From positions 1 through 64,000 of the forward strand of contig JAHRWA010000065.1 of assembly GCA_019090455.1 (NCBI GenBank): a stretch of DNA of 64,000 nucleotides, given 5' to 3'. Source of the DNA: Pseudomonadales bacterium (GTDB taxonomy: Bacteria; Pseudomonadota; Gammaproteobacteria; Pseudomonadales; DC-out160). A program made the position numbers and the translations under genes. The notes beneath the pieces are model-generated. The model made no database searches, was not told the origin of the DNA, and worked only from the letters and a program-made list of their open reading frames with translations. Position 1 is the first letter of the stretch; each line of letters begins with the position of its first letter. This document shows, one piece after another, positions 43,301 through 51,914 of the stretch.

Positions 43301-45021
43301 CTGAAAACCTCCCAACCGCAGCGCTGCGAAAAATCTATACCTATTATTCTTCGTCATCTTCAACAAATCTATCCAATGGTGTGAATGCATTTTCTGACTC
43401 GAATACAGCGCTGACGAAAACGTTGTTGGGAATTGGGTCAGAGTCAGATGCGTATCGTACTGACTTAGTGAATTGGAGTAGAGGTGTTGATGTATTAGAT
43501 GCGGATAACGACTTTAATACCACAGAAGACCGTAATCAACTCAGTGATCCATTGCATTCGCGCCCTCATTTGATTACTTATGGTGGCACTAATTTAAATC
43601 CAGATATCACTGTCTACTATGGCGATAACATGGGCTTTCTTCATGCCATTGACGCGGATACCGGCGAAGAGCTATTTTCCTTTATTCCCGAATTGCTACT
43701 GCCTAACTTAGATACCCTGTACACCAATTCAAGTGCTGATTCTCATCTCTACGGCATTGACGGTGCGGTGAGTTCTTGGGTCAAAGACGTGGATGGGGAT
43801 TCTACTATTGATCCGCTAGATGGTGATCATGCTCATCTTTATTTTGGTTTGCGTCGAGGTGGGAATAACTATTATGCCTTGGATGTGACAGATCGCTCTA
43901 ACCCTACAGTGCTATGGACTATTGAGGGTGGCAGCGGTGACTTTGGTAACTTGGCACAGACCTGGTCGCGTCCAGTGAATACGGTGGTCACCATTGGTAA
44001 CACTCAACACGATGTGCTTATCTTCACTGGTGGCTATGATGCGGATCAAGATGATGTATCGGTTAGAACCCCAGATAACGAAGGGGGTGCTATCTATATG
44101 GTTGATGCGAGCACGGGTGCCTTATTGTGGTCAGCGGGTACGAGTGTGCAAGATGACACTACCGTTAGCGATATGATTTACAGCATTCCCTCTTCGGTGA
44201 AGGCAATTGATGTGAATAACGATGGCCAGACAGATCAGTTTTATGTCGGGGATATGGGCGGGCAGCTTTGGCGGTTCGATATTACCCACGGTAATAATGT
44301 GAACTCCTTGGTGAGCGGTGGCGTTATAGCGGATATATCTGGCTCAAGTGCAGCAGATAATCGCCGGTTCTATCATGCGCCAGATATCTCAGTGGTTGTG
44401 AGCGACGCTGTGAGAAAACTTGCTATTACATTTGGCTCTGGTTGGCAGGCACATCCTCTCGATACAGGTACTGAAAATCGTTTTTACGCTATGTTTTCTG
44501 AAGACGTGACCTCTGCACCTGCGAGTTATATTAAATATACGGAATCGGATTTTTACAATGCGACCCTTGATACCCTCGATGTTGGGAGTGATTCGGCTCA
44601 AACGTTGGCTCAGGCTGAATTGGATTCTAAGCAAGGTTGGTACATAAAGTTAGAAAATGCCGGTGAGAAAGTATTGTCATCCAGTACCACTTCCAGTGGA
44701 ACGGTTTATTTTACGACTTATGAACCTACGCCGTCCGGCAGCTCTTGTATTGCTCAAGCGGGTACACCTAGGCTATACAAAGTGAATGTATCGGATGCAA
44801 CAGCAACAGAGGATTTGGATAATTCAGGTGACACGGATAATCTCACTAAGAATGATCGCTCTTATGTATTAAGAACTGCAGGATTACCGCCAGAACCCGC
44901 GCGGCTAAAAGTGAAAGATGCGGATGGAACGACTCGATCTGTATTGTGTGTGGGCACAGAGTGTGAAGCGATGGATGATAGTGGTTCCATCACCAAAACT
45001 TATTGGACTGTGGAAGAGTAA
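40354..45021 (+). CDS. pilY1: Large PilY1 pilus-tip adhesin with repeats inside its vWA domain (first set)
   Basis: PilY1 is the calcium-dependent tip adhesin and mechanosensor of type IV pili. This 1,555-residue version has a signal peptide, then a von Willebrand A start with MIDAS DTSSSM at about residues 53-58. The domain then breaks off: a partial repeat at about 121-145 and three repeats of 140-175 residues (about 163-335, 347-487, 503-671) follow, marked by STDDAEE, MSLTSSDLEL and IVQEIV. The vWA domain resumes at VRDELLDLVDEIQYKSGTPIVD. The C-terminal half is the PilY1 beta-propeller (LHSRPHLITYGG, calcium-like DVDGDSTIDPLDGD). ATG 40354 follows GAGG; ATG 40339 is an alternative. Normal PilY1 is much shorter. 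Confidence 0.92.
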   Translation: MISYKLKLPSICLGALISLVTSSLAWSDDTEIFFGGAASGSSTIRPNVLFVLDTSSSMTSVDGGSVNRLDRMKEALRNILNDSNNINVGLMRFSNPGGALLYPVSNIDEVVSTVTQGSVSARIAESADDAEQLSTGEMTLDNTQLSLNTIATGGSSGASIAISRRIQSGTDDAEQKQNNSMYLNSSDLELMKDGSDTQKIGLRFDTMAIPVGATIESAELVFTVDEKKSGAIAIEISGELADTGTFDSDSKDVTNRTRTSASVLWSMVDSEPPVNDLITSDDITSIVQEIVNNGAWAANNAITLILERDSGSGLRTVESYEGDASEAALLNVTYNTGPAIPGTPAEQTVGLRFQTVLVPQGATVTSAVLNFTVATPSSGLTSMTLKGEGEDNSAAFTTTNSDITTRSPTSAAVSWSNADDWTVADEIKSSPDVTSIVQEIVSRGGWCGGNAMTILIKGLVTNTASRYPYTYDDSPSNAPELQIEYDPSTVPAAPLGCLAKEYTARISSSTDDAEETSSGSMSLTSSDLELVNDGNDQKVGMRFTNMDLAHGAVITNAYIEFTTDETTTTATSLTIKGQDTDSANTFTSTDDDISDRTLTSSSVAWTSVSAWSTEGAVNRTPDLKTIVQEIVDRTGWAEGNDMAFVITGSGKRVAESYNGSSGQAARLVVWAESSGGASSTTRTVRDELLDLVDEIQYKSGTPIVDTLYEAALYYRGEDVDYGLMRGGSSSSRREHTRVSHADSYTGGTLNQPSGCTDENLSSTACRAENISGTPTYESPITEACQTNHIILLSDGSPSVNTSASKVRTMAGLSGCADSGSAACGPELSAFLYNEDQTALSGDQTIKTYTIGFNFTGSWLRSIATGAGGTFYEAASSADLTDAFESIFREMLQTDTTYVSPGVTINSFTRLTHRNELYYSLFKPDENPLWSGNLKRYKLQSNADIIDANSNAAVDTATGFFKSTAQSFWSSVVDGSDVTAGGAAENLPTAALRKIYTYYSSSSSTNLSNGVNAFSDSNTALTKTLLGIGSESDAYRTDLVNWSRGVDVLDADNDFNTTEDRNQLSDPLHSRPHLITYGGTNLNPDITVYYGDNMGFLHAIDADTGEELFSFIPELLLPNLDTLYTNSSADSHLYGIDGAVSSWVKDVDGDSTIDPLDGDHAHLYFGLRRGGNNYYALDVTDRSNPTVLWTIEGGSGDFGNLAQTWSRPVNTVVTIGNTQHDVLIFTGGYDADQDDVSVRTPDNEGGAIYMVDASTGALLWSAGTSVQDDTTVSDMIYSIPSSVKAIDVNNDGQTDQFYVGDMGGQLWRFDITHGNNVNSLVSGGVIADISGSSAADNRRFYHAPDISVVVSDAVRKLAITFGSGWQAHPLDTGTENRFYAMFSEDVTSAPASYIKYTESDFYNATLDTLDVGSDSAQTLAQAELDSKQGWYIKLENAGEKVLSSSTTSSGTVYFTTYEPTPSGSSCIAQAGTPRLYKVNVSDATATEDLDNSGDTDNLTKNDRSYVLRTAGLPPEPARLKVKDADGTTRSVLCVGTECEAMDDSGSITKTYWTVEE

Positions 45022-45050
45022 CTAAATCTAAATTGGAATAGGAATAGCAA

Positions 45051-45521
45051 ATGAACAGTCGAATTGTTACGCGTCAACACGCAGGCTTTACCCTAATGGA
45101 ATTGATGATTGCAGTTGTGATCATCGGAATACTGGCTGCTGTCGCGACGCCGATATATATGGAAGGTGTAAAAAAATCTCGACGTTCAGATGCACAAGGG
45201 GCGCTATCCAGTTTTGCGTCGTCCATGGCGCGCTATCATACTCGAAATAATTTTTATACCGGTGCCGGTACAACAGGCGGAGGGGACACCGGTGCGCCCA
45301 CTATTTTTCCTACAGAATCACCGATTGACAGTGGAACGAAGTTCTATGACTTGACGATTGTGGCCGCGACTAGTTCAGCCTATACACTGCGGGCGACTCC
45401 AAAAAATGGTCAGGCAGGTGACGGTATCATTGAAATTAACTCTCTGGGAGTGAAGAGTTGGGATGAGAACGATGATGGAGATGTTGTCGATAGTGGTGAA
45501 AACGATTGGAGTAGAGGTTAA
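45051..45521 (+). CDS. pilE: Minor pilin PilE (first set)
   Basis: The 156-residue protein has a short leader ending HAG|FTLMELMIAVVIIGILAAVATPIYMEGVKKSRRSDAQGAL, the type IV pilin signature with Glu5, then a small globular body ending with SWDENDDGDV. It closes the first minor-pilin operon, 29 bases after pilY1, with AGGAATAG before the ATG. A hairpin at 45613-45653 follows. Confidence 0.9.
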   Translation: MNSRIVTRQHAGFTLMELMIAVVIIGILAAVATPIYMEGVKKSRRSDAQGALSSFASSMARYHTRNNFYTGAGTTGGGDTGAPTIFPTESPIDSGTKFYDLTIVAATSSAYTLRATPKNGQAGDGIIEINSLGVKSWDENDDGDVVDSGENDWSRG

Positions 45522-45612
45522 AATTTCAAGTTTTAAAAATCGTTTTTAAATGCTGAAGACCTTTTTTAAATGTTGAAAATCTAATATCAAAGGTCAATGA
45601 TCAAACGGTAAA

Positions 45613-45653
45613 GTTAAATCCAGATTAGCCCGCTAGTCTAAACTGGATTTAAC
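45613..45653. terminator. Stem-loop between pilE and the HIT gene
   Basis: GTTAAATCCAG (45613-45623) pairs with CTGGATTTAAC (45643-45653), with an A-A mismatch and then four further pairs inside. It lies between converging genes and probably ends both transcripts. Confidence 0.6.
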
Positions 45654-45724
45654 GAATCTAATTCGTCACTAATAACTTTAACCTGTCACTAAAATCGTCA
45701 TCGTCACTAATTTAGTTAACTCAA

Positions 45725-46150
45725 TTAGCCAGTGATACAGGCTCTTATCTTTTCTGCGATCACTTTCAGTTTTTCCTGATCGGCAAATTCCGCTGTATGG
45801 CCTTTGATGCCAAATAATGAGCCTGGTAAAACGTGGAAATGAAAATGAGGAACACTCTGGCCTGCTACCTTCCCGTTGTGTTGAAATACAGTAGAGCCGT
45901 CTATCTCCATCGCTTTTTCAACCGCTTTTCCCACTAGCCTGACTGTTCGCATACAGGCCGTTGAGGCGGAATCGGATAAATCATAAATTGTCGTTGCACT
46001 CTCTTTGGGGATCACTAGGATATGGCCATCGGTCTGTGGCATAACGTCCATAAACGCGAGTGTTTCTTCATCCTCAAAAATCTTGATACAAGGTGCTTCG
46101 CCTCTCAATATTTTGGCAAATATATTGTTATCGTCGTATGTGCTTTCCAT
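45725..46150 (-). CDS. HIT family protein
   Basis: The 141-residue protein is a histidine-triad nucleotide-binding protein: SVPHFHFHVLPG carries His102, His104 and His106, and DVMPQTDGHILVIPKE is the usual mid-region. HIT proteins hydrolyse nucleoside phosphoramidates or related bonds. The ATG at 46150 follows AGGAATG; an upstream ATG at 46180 would add ten residues. It is transcribed alone. Confidence 0.92.
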   Translation of the reverse strand: MESTYDDNNIFAKILRGEAPCIKIFEDEETLAFMDVMPQTDGHILVIPKESATTIYDLSDSASTACMRTVRLVGKAVEKAMEIDGSTVFQHNGKVAGQSVPHFHFHVLPGSLFGIKGHTAEFADQEKLKVIAEKIRACITG

Positions 46151-46374
46151 ATTTTCATTCCTGTGATGTGATTCGATCAAAAGTGTGAATTAAACTGAGC
46201 GCTGTGTCTATAAAAAGGGGGTTCAAGTTTTCGATACACCTTAGGCCTGTTTTATTTATCAATGTCGCTGGTTGTATGTTCTATACTCCAGGCGTAGTCA
46301 AATTACAAATAGCGAGTCGAATTACAAATAGTGGCTTTATTTAAAAGGGATGGTAATCAAAAGGGAAAGGATAA

Positions 46375-47358
46375 GTGGCCAAATACGAATTTGAGCAGGT
46401 GATCTCTGAGTCAGTTATGGTGACTTTGCCTACTGGGGATCAGTTGCACATGAAACGTTTGCGAGTGGCGTCAGATTCATCATACGCTACTCCCGTATTT
46501 ATGTTGCATGGTGTTGTTGAAGATGGCCGCATTTTTTATTCTCCCCGAGGGGGTGGTCTAGCCTATTTTTTAGCGCAACAAGGGTTTGATGTCTTTGTTG
46601 TCGATTTAAGAGGTAAGGGCAGTAGTTGGCCTTCGCTTAATCGCGGAAAACCCTCAAAAGGTAAAGACGATGAGACCGAACCTTCAGATGCAGCATACGG
46701 GGCTTATGAGGTGGTAACACAAGATTTACCCGCGTTGATCAATGAGATGAGAATGCTAACGGGTGGGTTACCTTGGATCTGGGTCACTCATGGATGGGGA
46801 GGGGTGCTGGCTACGGCTCATATGGCTCGTTATCCGGAACGTGCCACTGGCATACTGGGAGTAGTACATTTTGCCTCCCGCCGTACAGTAAAAGTGAATA
46901 GCTTTCGTAAACGTGTGCTTTTGGATTGGTGGTGGAACCGTTGGGGACAATGGCTGGTGAGATATAAAGGCTACTTACCGGCGCGTTTTTGGGGATATGG
47001 CGTGTCGGATGAAGCGGCGGGTATTCACCAAGATATGATTACTTGGTCAAGCCAGGCTGAATGGGTGGATCAAAATGATGGTTTTGATTATCGGTCAGCG
47101 GTTTTGTTGATGAGTGAAAAACCTGCCAGTTTATATTTTGCCTCTGTTACCGATAGTGGGTTTGCCGATAAAGATGATATTCGAGATTTCATGAAGCATC
47201 ATGGCGAACATGACGGTAGATTGGTGCTACTAGGTAAGGCGCTAGGTAATCGCCGAGATTACAATGCCGTGGAAATGTTAGTGCACGAAGATGCGCAGGA
47301 GGATCACTTTCCGTTGATGTTGAGCTGGATGATGGAAGTCGGCGGTGAAGTGATGTGA
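46375..47358 (+). CDS. Alpha/beta-hydrolase-fold protein with the nucleophile serine replaced
   Basis: The 327-residue protein has an alpha/beta-hydrolase layout: MLHGVVEDGRIF, FDVFVVDLRGKGSS, then the nucleophile elbow WVTHGWGGVLATAHMARYP. In the family the position equivalent to Gly140 is Ser (GHSWGG form); here it is Gly. The later acid and His regions are partly recognisable (HEDAQEDHFPLMLSW). GTG 46375 is the start. Gene position next to mlaA and the PilZ gene may be incidental. It may bind a lipid without hydrolysing it, or use another residue. Confidence 0.75.
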   Translation: MAKYEFEQVISESVMVTLPTGDQLHMKRLRVASDSSYATPVFMLHGVVEDGRIFYSPRGGGLAYFLAQQGFDVFVVDLRGKGSSWPSLNRGKPSKGKDDETEPSDAAYGAYEVVTQDLPALINEMRMLTGGLPWIWVTHGWGGVLATAHMARYPERATGILGVVHFASRRTVKVNSFRKRVLLDWWWNRWGQWLVRYKGYLPARFWGYGVSDEAAGIHQDMITWSSQAEWVDQNDGFDYRSAVLLMSEKPASLYFASVTDSGFADKDDIRDFMKHHGEHDGRLVLLGKALGNRRDYNAVEMLVHEDAQEDHFPLMLSWMMEVGGEVM

Positions 47359-47465
47359 TACTCTCCCCGTTAGCGCCCTAATGTTGTTAAAACGATAGTG
47401 TTGCTAGAACAAGAGTGTTACTAAAGCTAGAGTGTTACGATTTTATTCAGGGGAGAAAAAAAGGG

Positions 47466-48302
47466 ATGACCTCAGTTTGTTGTTATGTTGTAGGAGAGAA
47501 TAGGAACAGGCTAGTCTTCCTACAAGCGTTTGCGTCCTTCACCAGTCTATTTTCTTTTTGGCGGTTTTTTAAGGGTGCCTTTCCACTGATATTATTAGCT
47601 ACATTTGCTGTGGGTGGATTAGTTCATTCAGCCACCGTATCAGCCTCCGAAGAGGATCCGCTTGAGAAGGTTAATCGTAAGGTTTTCAAGTTTAATGACA
47701 GGGTTGATCGTTACAGTTTGAAACCTATTGCTAAAGTGTATAAGAAAATAACGCCCAGTTGGATGCGTGCTGGCGTCAGTCACTTTTTCAGTAATTTGAA
47801 TGATGTATCGGTGACGGTCAATGATTTGCTGCAGTTCAAATTTGCGCAAGCAGGATCGGACTCTATTCGTTTCGCCTTGAATACCACTGTTGGATTATTG
47901 GGTACCGTAGATGTTGCATCCAAATTGAATTTTCCAAAACATGATGAGGATTTTGGGCAAACGCTGGGGAAGTGGGGGCTTCCTGCGGGGCCTTATATTG
48001 TCTTGCCGCTATTGGGGCCTTATACGACTCGCGGGACGTTGGCTTATCCCGCTGAAAATTACCTTTCTTACTACCCGCATGTGTCAGAACCTGCTGATCG
48101 CAACGTCGCATTAGCCGTAGAATATATCGATAAAAGAGCGAAACTATTGGCAGCGGAAGCTTTTATATCAGGAGATCGGTATGCGTTTGTTCGTGATGCT
48201 TACTTACAGCAACGAGAGTTTTTAACCCAGGACGGTGCTGTCGACGACGGGTTTTTAGATTATGAAGATGAGGATGATTTCTATGATGAAGAGTTTGAAT
48301 AG
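47466..48302 (+). CDS. mlaA: MlaA/VacJ family phospholipid transporter protein
   Basis: MlaA works in the outer membrane with the Mla pathway to remove misplaced phospholipids. The mature protein has DPLEKVNRKVFKFNDRVDRYSLKPIAKVYKKITPSWMRAGVSHFFSNLNDVSVTVNDLLQFKF, FALNTTVGLLGTVDVASKL and DFGQTLGKWGLPAGPYIVLPLLGP. ATG 47466 follows GGGGAG. The N-terminal hydrophobic region ends in HSATVSASEED with no lipobox Cys, unlike E. coli MlaA. The C-terminus is very acidic (DYEDEDDFYDEEFE). Other Mla genes are not in the window. Confidence 0.9.
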   Translation: MTSVCCYVVGENRNRLVFLQAFASFTSLFSFWRFFKGAFPLILLATFAVGGLVHSATVSASEEDPLEKVNRKVFKFNDRVDRYSLKPIAKVYKKITPSWMRAGVSHFFSNLNDVSVTVNDLLQFKFAQAGSDSIRFALNTTVGLLGTVDVASKLNFPKHDEDFGQTLGKWGLPAGPYIVLPLLGPYTTRGTLAYPAENYLSYYPHVSEPADRNVALAVEYIDKRAKLLAAEAFISGDRYAFVRDAYLQQREFLTQDGAVDDGFLDYEDEDDFYDEEFE

Positions 48303-48372
48303 GGCGTTTTTATCGGTATTGCGCTTTAACCCTTGTTATCCTTTTTCTCCCCTTTATTCTTATTGGTCCAGC

Positions 48373-48720
48373 TTAGCCTTTAATTTGCTTAATAACGACG
48401 CCGACTTCAAATTTATGCTGATCGGGCATGGCTGAAACTCGCATTACTTCAACGGAGGCACTAAGGCTAGAATAATCTGCGCTATCGGTAGGTACCGTTA
48501 ACTGAAGGTTGTCACCGATTTTTAATTTCTTATCGGTTTGTAACAACATACCCGCTCCGCTCAAGTTTATGCATCGGCCGTCATAACGCTCCGTTTTATT
48601 GCGATAGGTATAAGTGATCATGGTGTCCATGCGCATGCGTATGAAATTACGTTTTTCATCGAAGGATCTCTCCACTGATGAATTGTTGTTTTTAGTTTGT
48701 TGAAAATCTCTAGTATCCAT
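48373..48720 (-). CDS. PilZ domain protein
   Basis: The 115-residue protein is a single PilZ domain: the cyclic-di-GMP binding RxxxR motif appears as EKRNFIRMRMD, and the (D/N)xSxxG motif as CINLSGAGMLL. It should therefore bind cyclic-di-GMP and act as a small receptor. ATG 48720 follows AGAAG; an upstream TTG would add five residues. It is divergent from the hsbR-like gene, and both connect to surface behaviour. Confidence 0.9.
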   Translation of the reverse strand: MDTRDFQQTKNNNSSVERSFDEKRNFIRMRMDTMITYTYRNKTERYDGRCINLSGAGMLLQTDKKLKIGDNLQLTVPTDSADYSSLSASVEVMRVSAMPDQHKFEVGVVIKQIKG

Positions 48721-49137
48721 AGGGCTTCTGTTCAACTGTATTGGAGTGTTGGTGGCTGTTGACCAGCCCGCATTTTCTGATTCATACCAGAATATCAGGC
48801 TTAGAGCCCCTACCTATTTATCGTCTGCATACAGACAAATACACTATCGGGATAAATGGTAACGCATCCAGTATAACAGGGGATTTCGATTTCGCTATTC
48901 TGGTTACAAATTCGCTACTTGATGCTGGGATAATGACAAATCCGCAATGAATGGCGTCAAAAAACTGCCATTAAATGAATCACTTTGTACTTGCCACTCA
49001 AAATTCATGGGAGTAGGGTTGAAGTGGCTGACATGTCAAACAATAGAACGTCTAGAGCGTCCAATTTAAGTCGCCAAAATTGAGTGTGAAACAGCTGAAA
49101 TTAGATAGCAAAGGGGTCGGGCATACCGTAATTACAT
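48721..49137. other. Gene-free promoter region between PilZ and hsbR genes
   Basis: About 415 bases with no convincing gene; a 69-residue open frame at 48741-48950 lacks any family resemblance. The palindrome TGACATGTCA at 49029-49038 could be a regulator site. It must hold divergent promoters for the PilZ gene and hsbR. Confidence 0.5.
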
Positions 49138-50331
49138 ATGGAATCAGCTTATTCCGCAAAAATCCTTATTATCGATGATGAGGCGTCTGTTCGCGAAGGT
49201 ATGGCGGTTTATCTCGAAGATAGTGGGTACGAAGTACATCAAGCAAAAAATGGCTTAGAAGGTCTAGGCGAGTTTAAGAGGTTAGAGCCTGAAGTCGTAC
49301 TCTGTGATTTGAGAATGCCTGGTTTTGATGGCATGGACGTGTTGCGAGCTCTGACCGATTTAGGTATCCCTACTTCACTCATTATTGTCTCAGGTGCGGG
49401 TGGGATGGAGGATGTCGTAAATGCGCTACGTCTCGGAGCCACCGATTATCTTATTAAGCCTGTGCCCAATTTAGAAGTGTTGGAGCATGCTGTATTGCGA
49501 GGAATGGAACGTACCTCCTTGCTTCGTGAAAATCAGCGTTATAGAGAACGGTTAGAGCGGGCTAACATAGAATTACACGAGTCGATTCGACTTTTGGAAT
49601 CGGACCAGCAAGCGGGTCATGCTGTTCAGATGAAAATGTTTCCCGAATGTGATCTAGAGTTGGCCGGTGTTCGGTTTCAGCATCAAGTGATGCCATCGTT
49701 ATACCTAAGCGGTGATTTTATTGATTATTATCGCGTGACCGATACCGTGGTGGGGTTCTATCTGGCCGATGTGTCTGGGCACGGTGCCTCTTCGGCATTT
49801 GTCACTATCTTACTAAAGACTTATGTCGATCGCTTGAGAAGGCGCTTCCGCAATGGAATGGATGAGGTCATATTGTCGACGGCATTAACACTGAATAGTA
49901 TCAATAGTGAATTGATATCTTTGGGCTTGGGAAAGCACCTCGCCATTTTTTGTGGGTTAGTGGACACTACAGAGAATGTCTTAAAATACAGCTTAGGAGC
50001 ACATTTTCCACCTCCTATTCTTGTCAATGGAGACGAGATAAAAACCTTGTCGGGAACTGGCTTGCCCGTGGGGATATTTAATGCAGCGGATTACGAAGAG
50101 ATTAGTGTAGAATTGGAAAAGGACTTTTCGCTAATATTGCTATCGGATGGCATTTTAGAAGTTTTACCACAACAGCCGTTGGATCAGAAAGAGGCATTCA
50201 TATTGGAAAAAGTGATGGAAGGCAACCATACTGTTCCCACTCTTATGGAAGCTTTCAAGCTCTCCGAGGTGAATGAATTACCTGATGACATTGCGTTGTT
50301 AGTGGTATCACAGACAGGTATCAAGGGCTAA
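49138..50331 (+). CDS. hsbR: HsbR-like response regulator with PP2C phosphatase domain
   Basis: The 397-residue protein has a receiver domain (ILIIDDEASVRE, phospho-acceptor Asp57 in CDLRMPGFDG, Lys in YLIKP), a coiled linker, and a SpoIIE/PP2C phosphatase domain (SGDFIDYYRV, FYLADVSGHGASSAFVTILLKTY, LILLSDGILE, LPDDIALLVV). In Pseudomonas, HsbR dephosphorylates or phosphorylates the anti-sigma antagonist HsbA to set the swimming/biofilm balance. HsbA follows six bases later, which supports the assignment. No clear ribosome-binding site precedes ATG 49138. Confidence 0.9.
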   Translation: MESAYSAKILIIDDEASVREGMAVYLEDSGYEVHQAKNGLEGLGEFKRLEPEVVLCDLRMPGFDGMDVLRALTDLGIPTSLIIVSGAGGMEDVVNALRLGATDYLIKPVPNLEVLEHAVLRGMERTSLLRENQRYRERLERANIELHESIRLLESDQQAGHAVQMKMFPECDLELAGVRFQHQVMPSLYLSGDFIDYYRVTDTVVGFYLADVSGHGASSAFVTILLKTYVDRLRRRFRNGMDEVILSTALTLNSINSELISLGLGKHLAIFCGLVDTTENVLKYSLGAHFPPPILVNGDEIKTLSGTGLPVGIFNAADYEEISVELEKDFSLILLSDGILEVLPQQPLDQKEAFILEKVMEGNHTVPTLMEAFKLSEVNELPDDIALLVVSQTGIKG

Positions 50332-50337
50332 AGATAA

Positions 50338-50844
50338 ATGCTATCCGGAAAAATGCTCTATGCCGTACATAACGGTACTTATGTTATTCAGCTGTGCGGT
50401 GATGTGCGGTTGTCTATGTGCTCGGCGTTGGATCACTTCTTGGATGCCATGTTTGAAGATCCCGTTTTGAGTTCAGTGCTTATTGATTTGTGTGAGGCCG
50501 ATGGTATTGACAGTACCACACTCGGTTTGCTGGCTAAAATATCGGTAAGTTCACAGGCCAAATTTCAACGTCTTCCCACCATAATATCAACTCGACCCGA
50601 TATTTCTCGAATCCTCGAAAGCATGGGGTTTGAATCGGTCTTCAACATCGTCCACGAAAAAACGAATTCTGCTAACTCGCAAACGCCTGAGTGCGTCAAT
50701 GAGGTTCCTGCTTGGGAAAGTAGTGAACAGGAAGTTTGCTGTAAAGTGTTGGAGGCTCATCGAACGTTGATGCAGTTAAATGAGCAGAATAAAAACACCT
50801 TTCAACACGTGGTTGCTGCATTAGAGGCAGAGCAGTCTAATTAG
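50338..50844 (+). CDS. hsbA: HsbA-like STAS anti-sigma factor antagonist
   Basis: The 168-residue protein has a STAS domain: YVIQLCGDVRLSMCSALDHFLD, then VLIDLCEADGIDSTTLGLLAKI, with Ser59 in the phosphorylation position. In Pseudomonas, HsbA partners FlgM when unphosphorylated and a diguanylate cyclase when phosphorylated. The C-terminal tail (about residues 115-168) is longer than a minimal STAS domain and carries a helical stretch. The gene is tightly linked to hsbR. No diguanylate cyclase or flgM gene is in the window. Confidence 0.88.
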   Translation: MLSGKMLYAVHNGTYVIQLCGDVRLSMCSALDHFLDAMFEDPVLSSVLIDLCEADGIDSTTLGLLAKISVSSQAKFQRLPTIISTRPDISRILESMGFESVFNIVHEKTNSANSQTPECVNEVPAWESSEQEVCCKVLEAHRTLMQLNEQNKNTFQHVVAALEAEQSN

Positions 50845-50855
50845 CGCCTTTCACC

Positions 50856-51815
50856 TTATCGGTTTGGGTTAAGGGAATGCTCTAGTGCAATTTGGTCTTT
50901 AGTGAAATTACGAATACCTTCTGCCAACTTTTCAGTCGCCATCGCATCTTGATTTAACAACCAACGAAACTCGCCTTCAGTGAGAGGTTTGTTGGTGGCC
51001 GTTTTCGGCGGTGTGATATCCGGTGATAACACACGGGGTAGTTCGGCGTTATCATCACTCAGTTGCTGCAAGAATGCAGGACTAATGGTGAGTCGATCAC
51101 AGCCAGCAAGTTGCTCTATTTCACCTTGATTCCGAAAGCTGGCCCCCATAACAATGGTGTTGATGTCATGGGCTTTGTAATGATTGTATATGCGACTTAC
51201 CGATAGGACGCCTGGATCTTCATCCGCAGGATAACTCTCATTGCCGGTGTCCCTTTTGTACCAATCTAAAATACGGCCAACAAAAGGGGATATGAGATAC
51301 ACTTTTGCATCTGCACAGGCGAGAGCTTGGCTAAAACCAAACAGTAGGGTCAAATTACAGTTAATGCCTTCTTGCTCTAAAACGGAGGCGGCTTGGATTC
51401 CCTCCCAACTTGCCGCAATTTTAATGAGCAAGCGTTCTGGTCCAATGCCGATATCTTGATACATCCGAACTAAATAGCGTGCTTTTTCAATCGTTTTTTG
51501 TGTGTCAAAGGACAAGCGTGCATCCACCTCAGTAGAAATTCTACCGGGGATGATTTGCAAAATTTCATTGCCGATAGTGACGGCGAGCCGGTCGCAACTA
51601 TTAGCTAATGTTTGTTGCTGGGTGCCACCTTGCTTTTTGGCCCAGGCGGAAGCGTCTTTGACTAGCCCTTGGTACTGCTCTAGTGCTGAGGCTTTTAAAA
51701 CTAAAGTCGGATTTGTTGTGGCGTCAACGGGTTGGTGCAATCGAATGGCATCAATGTCGCCTGTGTCAGCGACGACAGTGGTCATACTTCGTAATTGTTC
51801 TAATTTTGATGCCAT
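50856..51815 (-). CDS. tal: Transaldolase
   Basis: Transaldolase moves a dihydroxyacetone unit in the non-oxidative pentose phosphate pathway. The 319-residue protein has Schiff-base Lys132 in [12 protein letters not shown], the acid Asp17, and Asn35/Glu96 in the expected contexts ([22 protein letters not shown]). ATG 51815 follows AGGAATA. It converges with hsbA with only 11 bases between. dusA lies upstream on the same strand. Confidence 0.95.
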   Translation of the reverse strand: MASKLEQLRSMTTVVADTGDIDAIRLHQPVDATTNPTLVLKASALEQYQGLVKDASAWAKKQGGTQQQTLANSCDRLAVTIGNEILQIIPGRISTEVDARLSFDTQKTIEKARYLVRMYQDIGIGPERLLIKIAASWEGIQAASVLEQEGINCNLTLLFGFSQALACADAKVYLISPFVGRILDWYKRDTGNESYPADEDPGVLSVSRIYNHYKAHDINTIVMGASFRNQGEIEQLAGCDRLTISPAFLQQLSDDNAELPRVLSPDITPPKTATNKPLTEGEFRWLLNQDAMATEKLAEGIRNFTKDQIALEHSLNPNR

Positions 51816-51914
51816 TGGAAAATATTCCTATTATTTGTTTTATCTTAAATATTTAACTCGAAACCTGAACCCTGGGAGATTGTCAAAATGAGCCGATCCG
51901 CGACCTTGATCTTA

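Noticed and set aside
48741-48950. 69-codon open frame between the PilZ and hsbR genes
   Set aside because: No recognisable family, no good ribosome-binding site, and it lies in a region that must hold divergent promoters.
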